Assembly (NCBI GenBank): GCA_045649685.1
Contig: JAZRQJ010000011.1
Coordinates: forward strand, 1 to 64,000
Reading direction: 5' to 3'
Source of the DNA: RUG12519 sp045649685
GTDB lineage: Bacteria > Bacillota > Clostridia > Oscillospirales > Ruminococcaceae
DNA length: 64,000 nt
Part shown: piece by piece, positions 1-8,754 of the stretch
Layout of the letters: each line of letters opens with the position of its first letter
Position numbering within the stretch: position 1 is the first letter of the stretch
Program-made: the position numbers and the translations under genes
Notes under the pieces: model-generated
Seen by the model: the letters and a program-made list of their open reading frames with translations, nothing else
What the model was told of the DNA's origin: nothing
Databases searched by the model: none

Positions 1-631
1 CGGTAAAGAAGGTGAGTCCTTTATAACATCGAATGGAGATTGGAATAAATTAGCCACTGGAGTTAAAATACCTTCTGATATTGTTAATCTTGGAATAACG
101 GTTAAGATAGGCTATGGAATAGAATCTATATATTTAGAAGGTGATGAAATTGTGGATTTATCCGAAGCTTGTCATTTGAAACATATTAACCCATACAATT
201 CTAATGAAGATAAACTCAAAGAAGGTATATTTTCTGATAAACAAATAGGCGAAATTGAGCATAATAATATTGCCGACCCAATAGTAGGAAGAACAAAAAC
301 GGGAATACAGTATATGATTTTTAGTGTAAACAATACTGTTCAAATTTGTTTTGGCGAATATAACAATGACGTATTAATTAGAGATGTAAAAATACCGGAA
401 TTTTTAACACAATTTAAAATTCCTGTGAAAATATATGGTAACATTGAGTCGTTGATTTTAGAGAGAGATGAAGTTGTAGATTTTTCTTTGGCTACTAAGT
501 TAAAAAGCATTGATGTCACAAAATCAAAAAGATATGAAAAGCGAAATGATAAACTTTTTGACACTGTTTTAAATGAAGAAGTAAAATTATGTGAGGGTGT
601 TAAGATAATAGACAATAAATCAAAGGTATAA
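1..631 (+). CDS. Secreted BspA-like repeat protein, C-terminal part (5' end outside window)
   Basis: The frame is open from base 2 without a start, so the N-terminus lies outside the window. A GTG at 152 lies inside the repeat domain and is not a credible start. The roughly 208 residues seen match the tail of the next gene (863-2896) block by block: a VKIPSDI block, an IVDLS block, then a C-terminal block. The blocks resemble the linker and cap parts of BspA-type leucine-rich repeats. The last 38 residues before the final few are identical to those of the neighbour. The two genes are tandem paralogues and each has its own expression unit. The missing N-terminus may carry a signal peptide and a transglutaminase-like domain as in the neighbour; that is inference. 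Confidence 0.8.
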   Translation, partial: GKEGESFITSNGDWNKLATGVKIPSDIVNLGITVKIGYGIESIYLEGDEIVDLSEACHLKHINPYNSNEDKLKEGIFSDKQIGEIEHNNIADPIVGRTKTGIQYMIFSVNNTVQICFGEYNNDVLIRDVKIPEFLTQFKIPVKIYGNIESLILERDEVVDFSLATKLKSIDVTKSKRYEKRNDKLFDTVLNEEVKLCEGVKIIDNKSKV

Positions 632-653
632 TAAATTATAAAATGTTTTTAAG

Positions 654-690
654 AAAAAAGCTATGCGTGTAAATTGTGCATGGCTTTTTT
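654..690 (+). terminator. Rho-independent terminator after the first secreted-protein gene
   Basis: The arms aaaaaagctatgc and gcatggctttttt pair with one G-U, and the right arm runs straight into a T tract. It begins about 20 bases after the stop at 631. Confidence 0.8.
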
Positions 691-862
691 ATTTAAATTG
701 TAATTAAAATGACTACAGTAATTTTTTTATTGAAAATTAATAAATTTTTATGCGAATTTACAATTTATTTATTTTTTATTTATGATTTATTTACAATAAT
801 TTTATATAATGAACAAAGATACATTTAAATAGTATTAATTTTTTATAAGGAGTTCAATTGTA

Positions 863-2896
863 ATGAAAAGGAGATTTTTAAAAAGAATAATTTCAGGTTT
901 TTGTGCCACCATTATGGTAATGTCGAGTTTTGTGACATCTGTTGGGGCTACTAATACAACTGATGCAGAAGTTGCGTTTAGTTTAAAATACCTAGATAGT
1001 TTGCCTAAAAAGGGAGAAGACAACTTTGATAAATTTTTAAAACTTCCGGATATTGACAAAATGAATGAAGAAAGATTAGCTGTAGTAAAACATAAAGATC
1101 GTCCAGATGAAAATATACCAGTTAAAGAAAAGACAGCTTATCAGCAACTTTGGAATGAAGTAGATAAAATAGAAAATAAAGTAGATGGTAAGATAACATC
1201 TGATGGTACAGACACACCTAATGGTGATGCAACGAATAATGACGATAATATGTCTAGACAAATGAAAATAGCAGGAGAAATATATAAGTGGGTTGCTGAA
1301 AATATTGAGTATGATTTTGAAAGCATAGACGAAGATGAAAATGGTAAAACACCTTTTAGAAAGCCACAAGATGCTTTGTTTGTTTATCAACAAAGAACAG
1401 GTGTGTGTGCAGGAAAAGCTGATCTAACAGCTTTAATGATGAGAATGGCAAAAATACCGAGCATATATATTGGTTCAACTGTTAATGAAAAAGGAAATTG
1501 TCATGCATATAATGCTATTTATTTAGAAGAAAATAATGATAATCGAAAAGGTTGGACATTATTAGATTCAACTTGGGGATCTGTAAAATCTGATAAGACA
1601 CTTAGAGAATCTGATGAAAAAAGTAGATTGAATGAAATTAAAAATACGATAAATGTAGAAGATGTACTTTTTTCTAACAATTTCACAGAATTAAATGTTG
1701 AAATTTTCAATGAATTAAAACCAGCAAATAAATCTAAATTAGACAGACATGATGAGTATGCAAAGAAAATAACAGAAATTTGTGAAAGTTTATTTAAGGA
1801 ATATGAGCCAATTGTAGAAAAAGTTAAAACAGATAAGAAAACATTGGAAGAAACTATCAGTGAAATGGCTAAAAAAATAAATCTTAAAATTAGTGAGTTA
1901 AATACTCAATTTACGGATATTGTAACGTTCAAAATATTTAATATTTATTTAACTGATTATGACAGTTTTGTAGAAGAGCATAACATATGGGCAATACAAG
2001 TAAAAGCAGAAAAGCAATTAAGTTTTGCTGAAGCTGAAGAAATTGTAAACAGAGCTAGAGAATTGCAAAAAGAACTTTTGTTGAAAGACCATTTTCCAAG
2101 TTTTTATGATATGAAATTAGATTTTAAATCTGCTAATGAGAGTATTATTAAAAAAACTGTACATAAAGTAGAGTATATTAACAATTGTTGCAGCGATGAT
2201 TATACATATAGTAAATGTTATGATGGTTATTACTGTGAACACGATTTTAAGATTAATGGCGTGAAATATAAACTTGACGGTAAAGAAGGCAATTCATACA
2301 TAAAATTAAGTGGAAATAATAGTAAACCAGCAGTTGATGTTAAAATACCATCTGATATTGCTAATCTTGGAATGACATTTAAGGTGGGTTTTGACATTGA
2401 ATCGATAGACTTAGAAGGTGATACGATTGTTGATTTATCCGGAGCTTATGATTTGAAAAATGTTAACACAGAGAATTCTAATAAATATACTGCCAAAGAA
2501 GCTATACTTTGTGATAAACAAACAGATGAAGTTATATGTATATTTAAACCATCTGGAAAAACTAAAAATGGAATAGACTATACCATATCACTAGACAATG
2601 GTAGTGGTTCTAAAATTTGGTTTGGAGCTTTTGGTGGAGAAGAAATTGCAGACGTAAAAATACCGGAATTTTTAAAACAATTTAAAGTTCCTATAACAAT
2701 TTGTTCGAATATTACATCTCTAATTTTAGAGAGTGATGAGATTGTAGATTTATCTTGTGTTTTTGGATTAAAAAGTATTGATGTGACAAAATCAAAAAGG
2801 TATGAAAAACGAAACGACAAACTTTTTGACACTGTTTTAAATGAAGAAGTAAAGTTATGTGAGGGTGTTAAGATAATAGACAATAGGTCTCAATAA
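863..2896 (+). CDS. Secreted transglutaminase-like protein with BspA-like C-terminal repeats
   Basis: This is a 677-residue exported protein. Residues 1-30 form a signal peptide (MKRRFLKR, hydrophobic core, VGA cleavage site) of the type shared with the genes at 3069, 4765 and 59362. Residues about 120-240 look like a transglutaminase-like (papain-fold) domain. The candidate triad is C182 in GVCAGKA, H214 in NCHAYN and D235 in LLDSTWG. A charged helical stretch of about 200 residues follows. From about residue 455 there are two copies of a VKIP...VDLS...repeat resembling BspA-type leucine-rich-repeat caps. In bacteria this fold can be a protease, a crosslinking enzyme or inactive, so the reaction is unknown. 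Start: ATG after AAGGAG (848-853). A TATAAT lies at 805-810. No sortase motif is visible. Confidence 0.85.
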   Translation: MKRRFLKRIISGFCATIMVMSSFVTSVGATNTTDAEVAFSLKYLDSLPKKGEDNFDKFLKLPDIDKMNEERLAVVKHKDRPDENIPVKEKTAYQQLWNEVDKIENKVDGKITSDGTDTPNGDATNNDDNMSRQMKIAGEIYKWVAENIEYDFESIDEDENGKTPFRKPQDALFVYQQRTGVCAGKADLTALMMRMAKIPSIYIGSTVNEKGNCHAYNAIYLEENNDNRKGWTLLDSTWGSVKSDKTLRESDEKSRLNEIKNTINVEDVLFSNNFTELNVEIFNELKPANKSKLDRHDEYAKKITEICESLFKEYEPIVEKVKTDKKTLEETISEMAKKINLKISELNTQFTDIVTFKIFNIYLTDYDSFVEEHNIWAIQVKAEKQLSFAEAEEIVNRARELQKELLLKDHFPSFYDMKLDFKSANESIIKKTVHKVEYINNCCSDDYTYSKCYDGYYCEHDFKINGVKYKLDGKEGNSYIKLSGNNSKPAVDVKIPSDIANLGMTFKVGFDIESIDLEGDTIVDLSGAYDLKNVNTENSNKYTAKEAILCDKQTDEVICIFKPSGKTKNGIDYTISLDNGSGSKIWFGAFGGEEIADVKIPEFLKQFKVPITICSNITSLILESDEIVDLSCVFGLKSIDVTKSKRYEKRNDKLFDTVLNEEVKLCEGVKIIDNRSQ

Positions 2897-3068
2897 TAAT
2901 TTTTGGATAGGTCATAATTAAGAAGTGGTTGTGAAATTGCAACTTAAACGGATAATTTTTATTATTTACAAAAAATTTATATTTGGTTAATAAATTGTTC
3001 AAATATATTTGATATTATTTAAAAGTAGGAAGTAGTGGGTGATGATTTGAGATGCGTAGGAGGATAAA

Positions 3069-4565
3069 ATGAAATTAAAATTTACGAAAAAGATGATTGC
3101 AGTTTTGTGTGCAAGTGTTATGGCAACATCATGTGTTGTTAGTTCTGTTGGAGCTGTTAAGACGGGTTTTGCTGCTGGAATAGAAGAAGAGTTTGGTGTT
3201 GATGAAGCCGATGGTTTGATTAGAGACTGTATAGGTGAAGTGAATATTATAATTGGCAAAGTAAAAAGACTTAAGGGATCTGACGAAGACATTAAGGATC
3301 TTTTAGCAAAATTAGCTGATCTAAAAAGTTCGCTTGAGAATACACGTGATTTAAGTCTTGGCGGTGAAGCGATGGTTGAAAAAGTAAATGACTATTTACA
3401 TAATTATATAGCTTCTGATCTTAGAAAAATGTCTAAGTCTTTTTCAGAAAATAGGACTGACAGTAATTTGATTATTTGTTTGGATAGCTATTTTGATGGT
3501 ATGGACGGATTACAGAATATAGTTTCAAGAATGCAAAGAGTAATGGAATTTTCAACTGAGCTTAGCGGTAAGCATCGTGAATTACGTAGGGCAAAATGTT
3601 CAATTAAAAAAGTCGGCAATGTTCAGGAAAAAACAAGATTGCAGGATTTATATAATAAGGCTGAAAATTTTTATAAACCGATAAGATCAAAAATTGTGCC
3701 TAATAATAAATGGAAAAAGCAAAAAGATGAATTCTTTAATTTGGCAAATAAGGCTATAGATGAAATAAAGAAAGCTTGTGATGCTTATCAAAATCAGAAC
3801 GTTAATTTGCCGGCCCCTCCTTTAGATGCAAATAATAACAATAATGTTAACAACAATAATAATAATTTTAATTTGCCAGCGCCTTCTATGGCAGGAGAAA
3901 AGGAATTGTTAAATAGAATCAAGGAAGAAGAAAAGAAAAAAGAGAAGGAAAGAATTAGAGAAGAAGCAAGAAAAGCGCTAGAGAAACAGCTAAAAGAAAT
4001 GGATGAGAAGCTCAAAAGAGAAAGAGAAGCAGCGAAAAAACAGGCAGAGGAACGTGCTAAGAAGAAAGAAAAATTGAAACAAGAAGAACGTAATCTCGAA
4101 GAAGAATCGAAGAAATTAAATGAGAAGGCTAAGTCATTTAGAAATCTTAAAGCAATTCATGACGGATGGTATACTAGTGTGGAACTACCTGTTATTGAAC
4201 GTTTAATGGAAATAGAATACAGATTGCAGGAAGTAAGAAGTGATTTAGTGGATATGGATATGCCTGAGATGTTTATTAGTGTGGCCAAGAAATTCAAAAA
4301 TAAGAATGAAGAAAAGGAATTAGTTCGCAAGAAGTTTGAAATTAATAGAAAACATGTTAATTTAAGGAATGAATTAAGCAACATAGCTTTCTTAAGAGGA
4401 GAAGGTATATATGTTGATAGCACATTAATTGAACGCGACATTAAAGCTGCAGAAAAAGCAATGAATGAAATAAATGAGAAAATAAAAAAAGAGATCGAAA
4501 GAAAGAATAAGAGTAATAGTGGATTCGCTGAAATTAACGCTAGATATTTTAATTTAGGAAAATAG
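3069..4565 (+). CDS. Secreted coiled-coil protein with Asn-rich linker
   Basis: This is a 498-residue protein of unknown function. Residues 1-30 are a signal peptide of the shared type (LCASVMATS, ending in SSVGA). Residues about 35-240 are predicted helical and hydrophilic. An Asn-rich linker flanked by two NLPAP motifs (residues about 246-272) leads into a strongly charged coiled coil of about 85 residues made almost only of Glu, Lys and Arg. A second helical domain follows to the end. AGGAGG at 3058-3063 sets the ATG start. The gene stands alone between its own terminator and the previous gene. There is no anchor motif, so it is probably released or held non-covalently at the surface. Confidence 0.8.
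   Translation: MKLKFTKKMIAVLCASVMATSCVVSSVGAVKTGFAAGIEEEFGVDEADGLIRDCIGEVNIIIGKVKRLKGSDEDIKDLLAKLADLKSSLENTRDLSLGGEAMVEKVNDYLHNYIASDLRKMSKSFSENRTDSNLIICLDSYFDGMDGLQNIVSRMQRVMEFSTELSGKHRELRRAKCSIKKVGNVQEKTRLQDLYNKAENFYKPIRSKIVPNNKWKKQKDEFFNLANKAIDEIKKACDAYQNQNVNLPAPPLDANNNNNVNNNNNNFNLPAPSMAGEKELLNRIKEEEKKKEKERIREEARKALEKQLKEMDEKLKREREAAKKQAEERAKKKEKLKQEERNLEEESKKLNEKAKSFRNLKAIHDGWYTSVELPVIERLMEIEYRLQEVRSDLVDMDMPEMFISVAKKFKNKNEEKELVRKKFEINRKHVNLRNELSNIAFLRGEGIYVDSTLIERDIKAAEKAMNEINEKIKKEIERKNKSNSGFAEINARYFNLGK
3804..3884 (+). repeat. NLPAP duplication flanking an AAT/AAC codon run
   Basis: Codons 3804-3818 and 3870-3884 both encode NLPAP. Between them lies a run of AAT and AAC codons giving a poly-Asn linker. 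The near-repetitive trinucleotide tract could change length by slippage without breaking the frame. Confidence 0.7.
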
Positions 4566-4574
4566 AATCATAAC

Positions 4575-4613
4575 AAAAAAGACTATACACAATGGCTGTA
4601 TGGTCTTTTTTTA
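4575..4613 (+). terminator. Rho-independent terminator
   Basis: The arms aaaaaagactatac and gtatggtctttttt pair with one G-U across a short loop and end in a T run, 10 bases after the stop at 4565. Confidence 0.85.
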
Positions 4614-4764
4614 TGTGTTTGATAGTTTGATTATTGCAATAAATTTATAAATAAGCATGTAACTGCATTTTGTTAGGCGCAAGAATATAACTGATAATGT
4701 TAACAAAAAATTAACTAATTAAACAAAATATTGCTATATAATGGGTTGCGAAGGAGTGATGAAA

Positions 4765-6114
4765 ATGAAAATTAATATTAAATTTTTAAAAGGAATGATT
4801 TCAGCAATCCTAGCAAGTGTTATGACAACATCATGTTTTGTGGGACCTGTTGGGGCATTTAAAGCCTCAACAGGGGCATCTCAGGAGTTTATTGACAAGG
4901 TAGCTATTTTAAATCTTAAGATTGATAATTACAAAGCATCGTTGATGGAAGCTTGGGATAAAGTTGGTGATTTTTTGAAGCAGACTAGAGAAGCATCAAA
5001 AAATAATGGAAAAAAAGTAGAAAAAATGGAAAAAATTCTTAGATATGTGTCTGGAAAGTTAAAGCATCTCATGGAAAGGCAATATTATACTAATCCTAAC
5101 AATAAATGTTTAGATGATCTGAAGAATGAGTTAACCGTTTACGATGAGAGTTGTATTGGTCAAATTAGCGAAATATTAGACGACTTTGAAAGTGAAATTA
5201 CTCTTTTAATTAATAAGGTTGATGGATTATCATTAGATATTGACAAAGATAAGGTGTTTTATACAGAAAAAACAGGGATTATAAATTTAGATGAAAATGA
5301 AGATAATAGTACTAAAAAAGAATTAAAATATGCTCAAATGAAAAACTTTTTTGGAAATAATGCAGATCGATTAACTAATAAGATGAGAGAAGTGTATAAA
5401 TTAGCAGTAGATGGTATGAATCAAAAATTAAAAAATGATATTCAGAATATTCCTGTTGAAGATACTATGTGTTTGATGAATTTGAATAAAAAAATGGAAG
5501 AATATGAAGCTGTTCGTTCGGATTTTGAGGATGTGAAACGTTTGTTACGTGTTAATGGACGTTGTCCTAAAGATCTTAAGTTGGCAATTCGTGTTCTAAC
5601 TGGTGGTGATGGCACTCGGATATCTACAGAGAAAAATAGTGAATTTATTAAAAATAAACAATCAATGGAAAAAGCGATTCATCTTATAGATAATGCTATT
5701 AAGCAGATGAAAGATTTTATGGCGGGTAAATTGGCTAAAAACATGCAAGTAGAAAAAGATAAAATATTTGCAACTTTAACAGAATGTATAGATGAACTTG
5801 CGAGTGAAGAACATGTGAGACAATGTGAAGCATGGGCGAATGACGCAAGACTAAACGGCACAACACTGAAAGAAGTTAATGCTAAACTTCTATCCGCATT
5901 TTTGAAGTTAAAATCATTGGAACAATTAGTAGATGATGAAGGTAAGCAATTGATAACAGACTTTAGAGAAATATGCTCAGAATTAACGTTGCCATACTAT
6001 TCGTATGATGGTAGAGAACTAGATGATTTGGTTAAAGAAAGTAAAGAGTACGCTCAAAAAGCAAAAGGTAAGTTAGCAGAAATATTAAAGAAAGCTGAGC
6101 AGATTAAAAAATAA
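4765..6114 (+). CDS. Secreted helical protein of the shared-leader family
   Basis: This is a 449-residue protein of unknown function. The start at 4765 is chosen over an in-frame ATG at 4741 because a TATAAT (4737-4742) overlaps that upstream codon, and GAAGGAG (4750-4756) is well spaced for 4765. Residues 1-30 form a signal peptide with the family motif ILASVMTTS...PVGA. The mature part is almost entirely predicted alpha-helix, rich in Lys, Glu and Asn, with few Cys and no recognised catalytic motif. It sits third in the tandem array of secreted proteins and has its own promoter-like element and terminator. It is probably a surface or released structural or effector protein; the role is not deducible from sequence. 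Confidence 0.8.
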   Translation: MKINIKFLKGMISAILASVMTTSCFVGPVGAFKASTGASQEFIDKVAILNLKIDNYKASLMEAWDKVGDFLKQTREASKNNGKKVEKMEKILRYVSGKLKHLMERQYYTNPNNKCLDDLKNELTVYDESCIGQISEILDDFESEITLLINKVDGLSLDIDKDKVFYTEKTGIINLDENEDNSTKKELKYAQMKNFFGNNADRLTNKMREVYKLAVDGMNQKLKNDIQNIPVEDTMCLMNLNKKMEEYEAVRSDFEDVKRLLRVNGRCPKDLKLAIRVLTGGDGTRISTEKNSEFIKNKQSMEKAIHLIDNAIKQMKDFMAGKLAKNMQVEKDKIFATLTECIDELASEEHVRQCEAWANDARLNGTTLKEVNAKLLSAFLKLKSLEQLVDDEGKQLITDFREICSELTLPYYSYDGRELDDLVKESKEYAQKAKGKLAEILKKAEQIKK

Positions 6115-6118
6115 TATA

Positions 6119-6155
6119 TAAAAAATCACGCATATTTAGAGTGCGTGATTTTTTT
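6119..6155 (+). terminator. Rho-independent terminator
   Basis: The perfect 12-bp stem aaaaatcacgca / tgcgtgattttt is followed by a T tract just after the stop at 6114. Confidence 0.9.
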
Positions 6156-6240
6156 GTAAAGTTTGATTTATATTGAATTTTATGATAAGATTAATATATT
6201 TAGAGTGTTATAGTTTTTTGTGCTGTTTTGAGGGGAGGGC

Positions 6241-6888
6241 ATGGAAAAAGCAAAAAATCCTAATCCTAATGCAGTTTATCCTATAGCTGGATATGATAAA
6301 GAAATTTATATAAAGCCAACTATACGCAATAAAAATATTATTGTTGGTGATTTTACATATATCGCTGATTCAGAGTTTAATAGTCATGTTACTCATCATT
6401 ATGACTGGAATAATGATAAACTTATTATTGGTAAGTTTTGTCAAATTGCTGCAGGTGTTGAGTTTGTTATGAATGGTGCGAATCACCAAATGAATTGTGT
6501 ATCTACGTTTCCTTTTTATACTTTGGAGGGCTGGCGGATGGATCCACCAGCAATGGAAGATCTTCCAATAAAAGGTGATACTGTTATTGGTAATGATGTT
6601 TGGATTGGACAAAATTCAGTTATACTTCCAGGTGTTTGTATTGGGGATGGAGCTATAATTGGAGCAAACAGTGTTGTTGGAAGTGATGTTGACCCTTATA
6701 CTATTGTTGCTGGAAATCCGGCTAAAAAAATTCGAAAACGTTTTGACGATGAATTGATTCAGTTGATGCTTGATTTTAAATGGTGGGATAAGGAAATAGA
6801 AGAAATTAATGATTTAATCCCTATTCTTACTTGCGGCGATTTGGAAAGCGTTAAACATAATTTGAAATTAAAATTAGGGTTAAACTAA
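6241..6888 (+). CDS. Vat/CatB-type xenobiotic O-acetyltransferase (left-handed beta-helix)
   Basis: This 215-residue trimeric acetyltransferase uses acetyl-CoA. The sequence follows the streptogramin A acetyltransferase (Vat) family closely: YPI near residue 15, NDKLIIGKFC, the MNGANH block carrying the catalytic His of this family, LPIKGDTVIGNDVWIG, hexapeptide repeats, AGNPAKKIRKRF and KWW. Length and motif order match Vat proteins; CatB chloramphenicol acetyltransferases are close relatives. It lies 81 bases ahead of ribD and may share its transcript. AGGGGAGGG sets the ATG. The substrate is unproven. Resistance to streptogramin A or chloramphenicol is possible, but chromosomal members of unknown substrate are common. 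Confidence 0.85.
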   Translation: MEKAKNPNPNAVYPIAGYDKEIYIKPTIRNKNIIVGDFTYIADSEFNSHVTHHYDWNNDKLIIGKFCQIAAGVEFVMNGANHQMNCVSTFPFYTLEGWRMDPPAMEDLPIKGDTVIGNDVWIGQNSVILPGVCIGDGAIIGANSVVGSDVDPYTIVAGNPAKKIRKRFDDELIQLMLDFKWWDKEIEEINDLIPILTCGDLESVKHNLKLKLGLN

Positions 6889-6969
6889 TCACAGTATGTT
6901 TAAACCTGAAATTTTGTTTTGTTTGTATAAGGAAAATATATCTTTGGCAACTTTTGGAGGCTAATTTTT

Positions 6970-8070
6970 ATGAATTGTGATTTGAAATATATGAAAATGG
7001 CTTTAAAATTGGCTAAAAAAGGAAGAGGATATGTTAAAACTAATCCTTTAGTGGGATCTGTTATTGTTAAAAATGGTGTGGTGTTGTCAACTGGATATCA
7101 CAGAGCTTACGGAGAATATCATGCAGAACGGAATGCTATTTTGAACCTAAAAACATCAGCATGTGGAGCCACATTGTATGTTAATTTAGAGCCTTGTGTT
7201 CATTATGGGAAAACTCCTCCATGCACCGATATAATAATTGATAGTGATATAAAAAGAGTTGTTGTTGGAACTCTAGATCCTAATCCGGTTGTTGCGGGTA
7301 AAGGAATAGATAAATTAAGGGAAAATGGAATAATAGTTGATGTTGGAATAATGGAGAGGCAATGTAGCAAATTAAACGAAATATTTTTTCATAATATTAA
7401 AACCAAAATGCCATTTGTTGCACTAAAATTTGGTATGACGTTAGATGGCAAGATTTCAACATCATCTGGCATATCGAAATGGATTACTAATGTGGAAGCT
7501 AGAAAGCATGCGCATTTTCTTAGGAGTATATATAGTGGAATTTTAGTTGGAATTAACACGGTAATTGAAGATGATCCACAGTTAAATTGTAGACTTATTG
7601 GTAAAAGAAATCCGGTAAGAATAATTTGCGATACTAACTTAAGAATACCACTTGATTGTAATATAGTTAAGACTGCAAAAAAGCAAAAAACATATGTTGC
7701 ATGTTCGATTGAAGATGATAGTAAAATTAATAAATTAAAAGAAGCTGGTGTTCAAATTATAAATGTTGAAAAATTGAATGGCCGCATAAATTTAAAGCAA
7801 CTGTTACTTAAGCTTTACGATATGGGGATAGATAGTGTTTTGGTTGAAGGCGGATCGGAAATTAATTATAGTTTTGCCGAGAACAGATTGATAAATGCAG
7901 TATATTCATATGTTGCACCTAAAATTGTTGGGGGAGTTAGTGCTAAAACACCTGTTGGAGGAGCTGGAATCCAAAATTTGAATGAAGCATTGAATCTTAG
8001 AAATGAAAATGTTAAATTTTTGGGCGATAATATATTGCTTGAATATAGATCAGCTTGTTTTGGGAAGTGA
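6970..8070 (+). CDS. ribD: Riboflavin biosynthesis deaminase/reductase RibD
   Basis: Bifunctional cytoplasmic enzyme of 366 residues, of normal length. The N-terminal cytidine-deaminase-like domain has the zinc motif HAERNAI and PCVHYGKTPPC, and deaminates the pyrimidine product of GTP cyclohydrolase II. The C-terminal domain, from about residue 146 (FVALKFGMTLDGKI, LVEGG), reduces the ribose to ribitol with NADPH. TTTGGAGG lies ahead of the ATG. It is the first rib gene of a four-gene operon, and the ribE start follows its stop by 4 bases. The 81 bases upstream are too short for an FMN riboswitch, and no such element is visible there. Confidence 0.95.
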   Translation: MNCDLKYMKMALKLAKKGRGYVKTNPLVGSVIVKNGVVLSTGYHRAYGEYHAERNAILNLKTSACGATLYVNLEPCVHYGKTPPCTDIIIDSDIKRVVVGTLDPNPVVAGKGIDKLRENGIIVDVGIMERQCSKLNEIFFHNIKTKMPFVALKFGMTLDGKISTSSGISKWITNVEARKHAHFLRSIYSGILVGINTVIEDDPQLNCRLIGKRNPVRIICDTNLRIPLDCNIVKTAKKQKTYVACSIEDDSKINKLKEAGVQIINVEKLNGRINLKQLLLKLYDMGIDSVLVEGGSEINYSFAENRLINAVYSYVAPKIVGGVSAKTPVGGAGIQNLNEALNLRNENVKFLGDNILLEYRSACFGK

Positions 8071-8074
8071 TTTT

Positions 8075-8713
8075 TTGTTTACAGGAATTGTTGAGGAAAT
8101 CGGACATATTATCTATTTAAGCAAAAACAATAGTGGCGCTAAAATAAAAATTGGAGCGAAAAAAACATTAATTGGATTGGAAATTGGAGATAGCGTTGCA
8201 GTTAATGGAGTATGTTTAACAGTTGTTCAAATTGAAGATGGGTCTTTTGTTGTTGATGTTATGAATGAAACTATAAATAGAAGTTCCATGAAATTATTAC
8301 ATATTGGAAGTATGGTTAATTTAGAACGGGCTATGCCGGCAAAAGGTCGTTTTGATGGACATATTGTTACAGGACACATTGATGGTGTTGGAACAATATC
8401 TGAGAAAAAAAATGACGGAATAGCTGTTTGGTATACTATTAAAACTTCACATGATATATTAAAATATGTGGTAGAAAAGGGTTCTGTTTGTTTAGATGGA
8501 GTTAGTTTAACAGTGGCAGAAGTTGATGACAATAGTTTTAAAGTATCAATAATTCCCCACACACTTACTTCCACGACATTAAATAATTTTGATGTGGGAA
8601 TGGTAGTTAATATAGAAAATGATATAGTTTCTAAATATGTTGAGAAATTGTTAAATATAGATTCAAAAAAACAATCATTAACAAAAGAAAAGTTAATTGA
8701 ATTTGGCTTTTAA
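8075..8713 (+). CDS. ribE: Riboflavin synthase alpha chain
   Basis: 212-residue enzyme that dismutates two 6,7-dimethyl-8-ribityllumazine molecules into riboflavin and a pyrimidine. It has the expected duplicated barrel: N-terminal FTGIVEEIG, then VNGVCLTV, and the second repeat FDGHIVTGHIDGVG and LDGVSLTV. The TTG at 8075 is chosen because the family begins (M)FTGIVEEIG and GGGAAG lies 7 bases upstream, inside the end of ribD. A longer in-frame start at 8003 would add residues unlike the family. Synonyms for this gene are ribC and ribB in some genomes. Confidence 0.95.
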   Translation: MFTGIVEEIGHIIYLSKNNSGAKIKIGAKKTLIGLEIGDSVAVNGVCLTVVQIEDGSFVVDVMNETINRSSMKLLHIGSMVNLERAMPAKGRFDGHIVTGHIDGVGTISEKKNDGIAVWYTIKTSHDILKYVVEKGSVCLDGVSLTVAEVDDNSFKVSIIPHTLTSTTLNNFDVGMVVNIENDIVSKYVEKLLNIDSKKQSLTKEKLIEFGF

Positions 8714-8754
8714 ATTAAAATATTGATTGGCGAATAAGAGGAGATTTTTAAACA

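Noticed and set aside
3804..3884. Short direct repeats as a CRISPR array
   Set aside because: Only two short coding repeats with an Asn-codon run; no regular repeat-spacer pattern and no cas genes.
4741..4764. Start of the third secreted protein at 4741
   Set aside because: A -10 box overlaps this codon, so it would not be in the transcript as a usable start.
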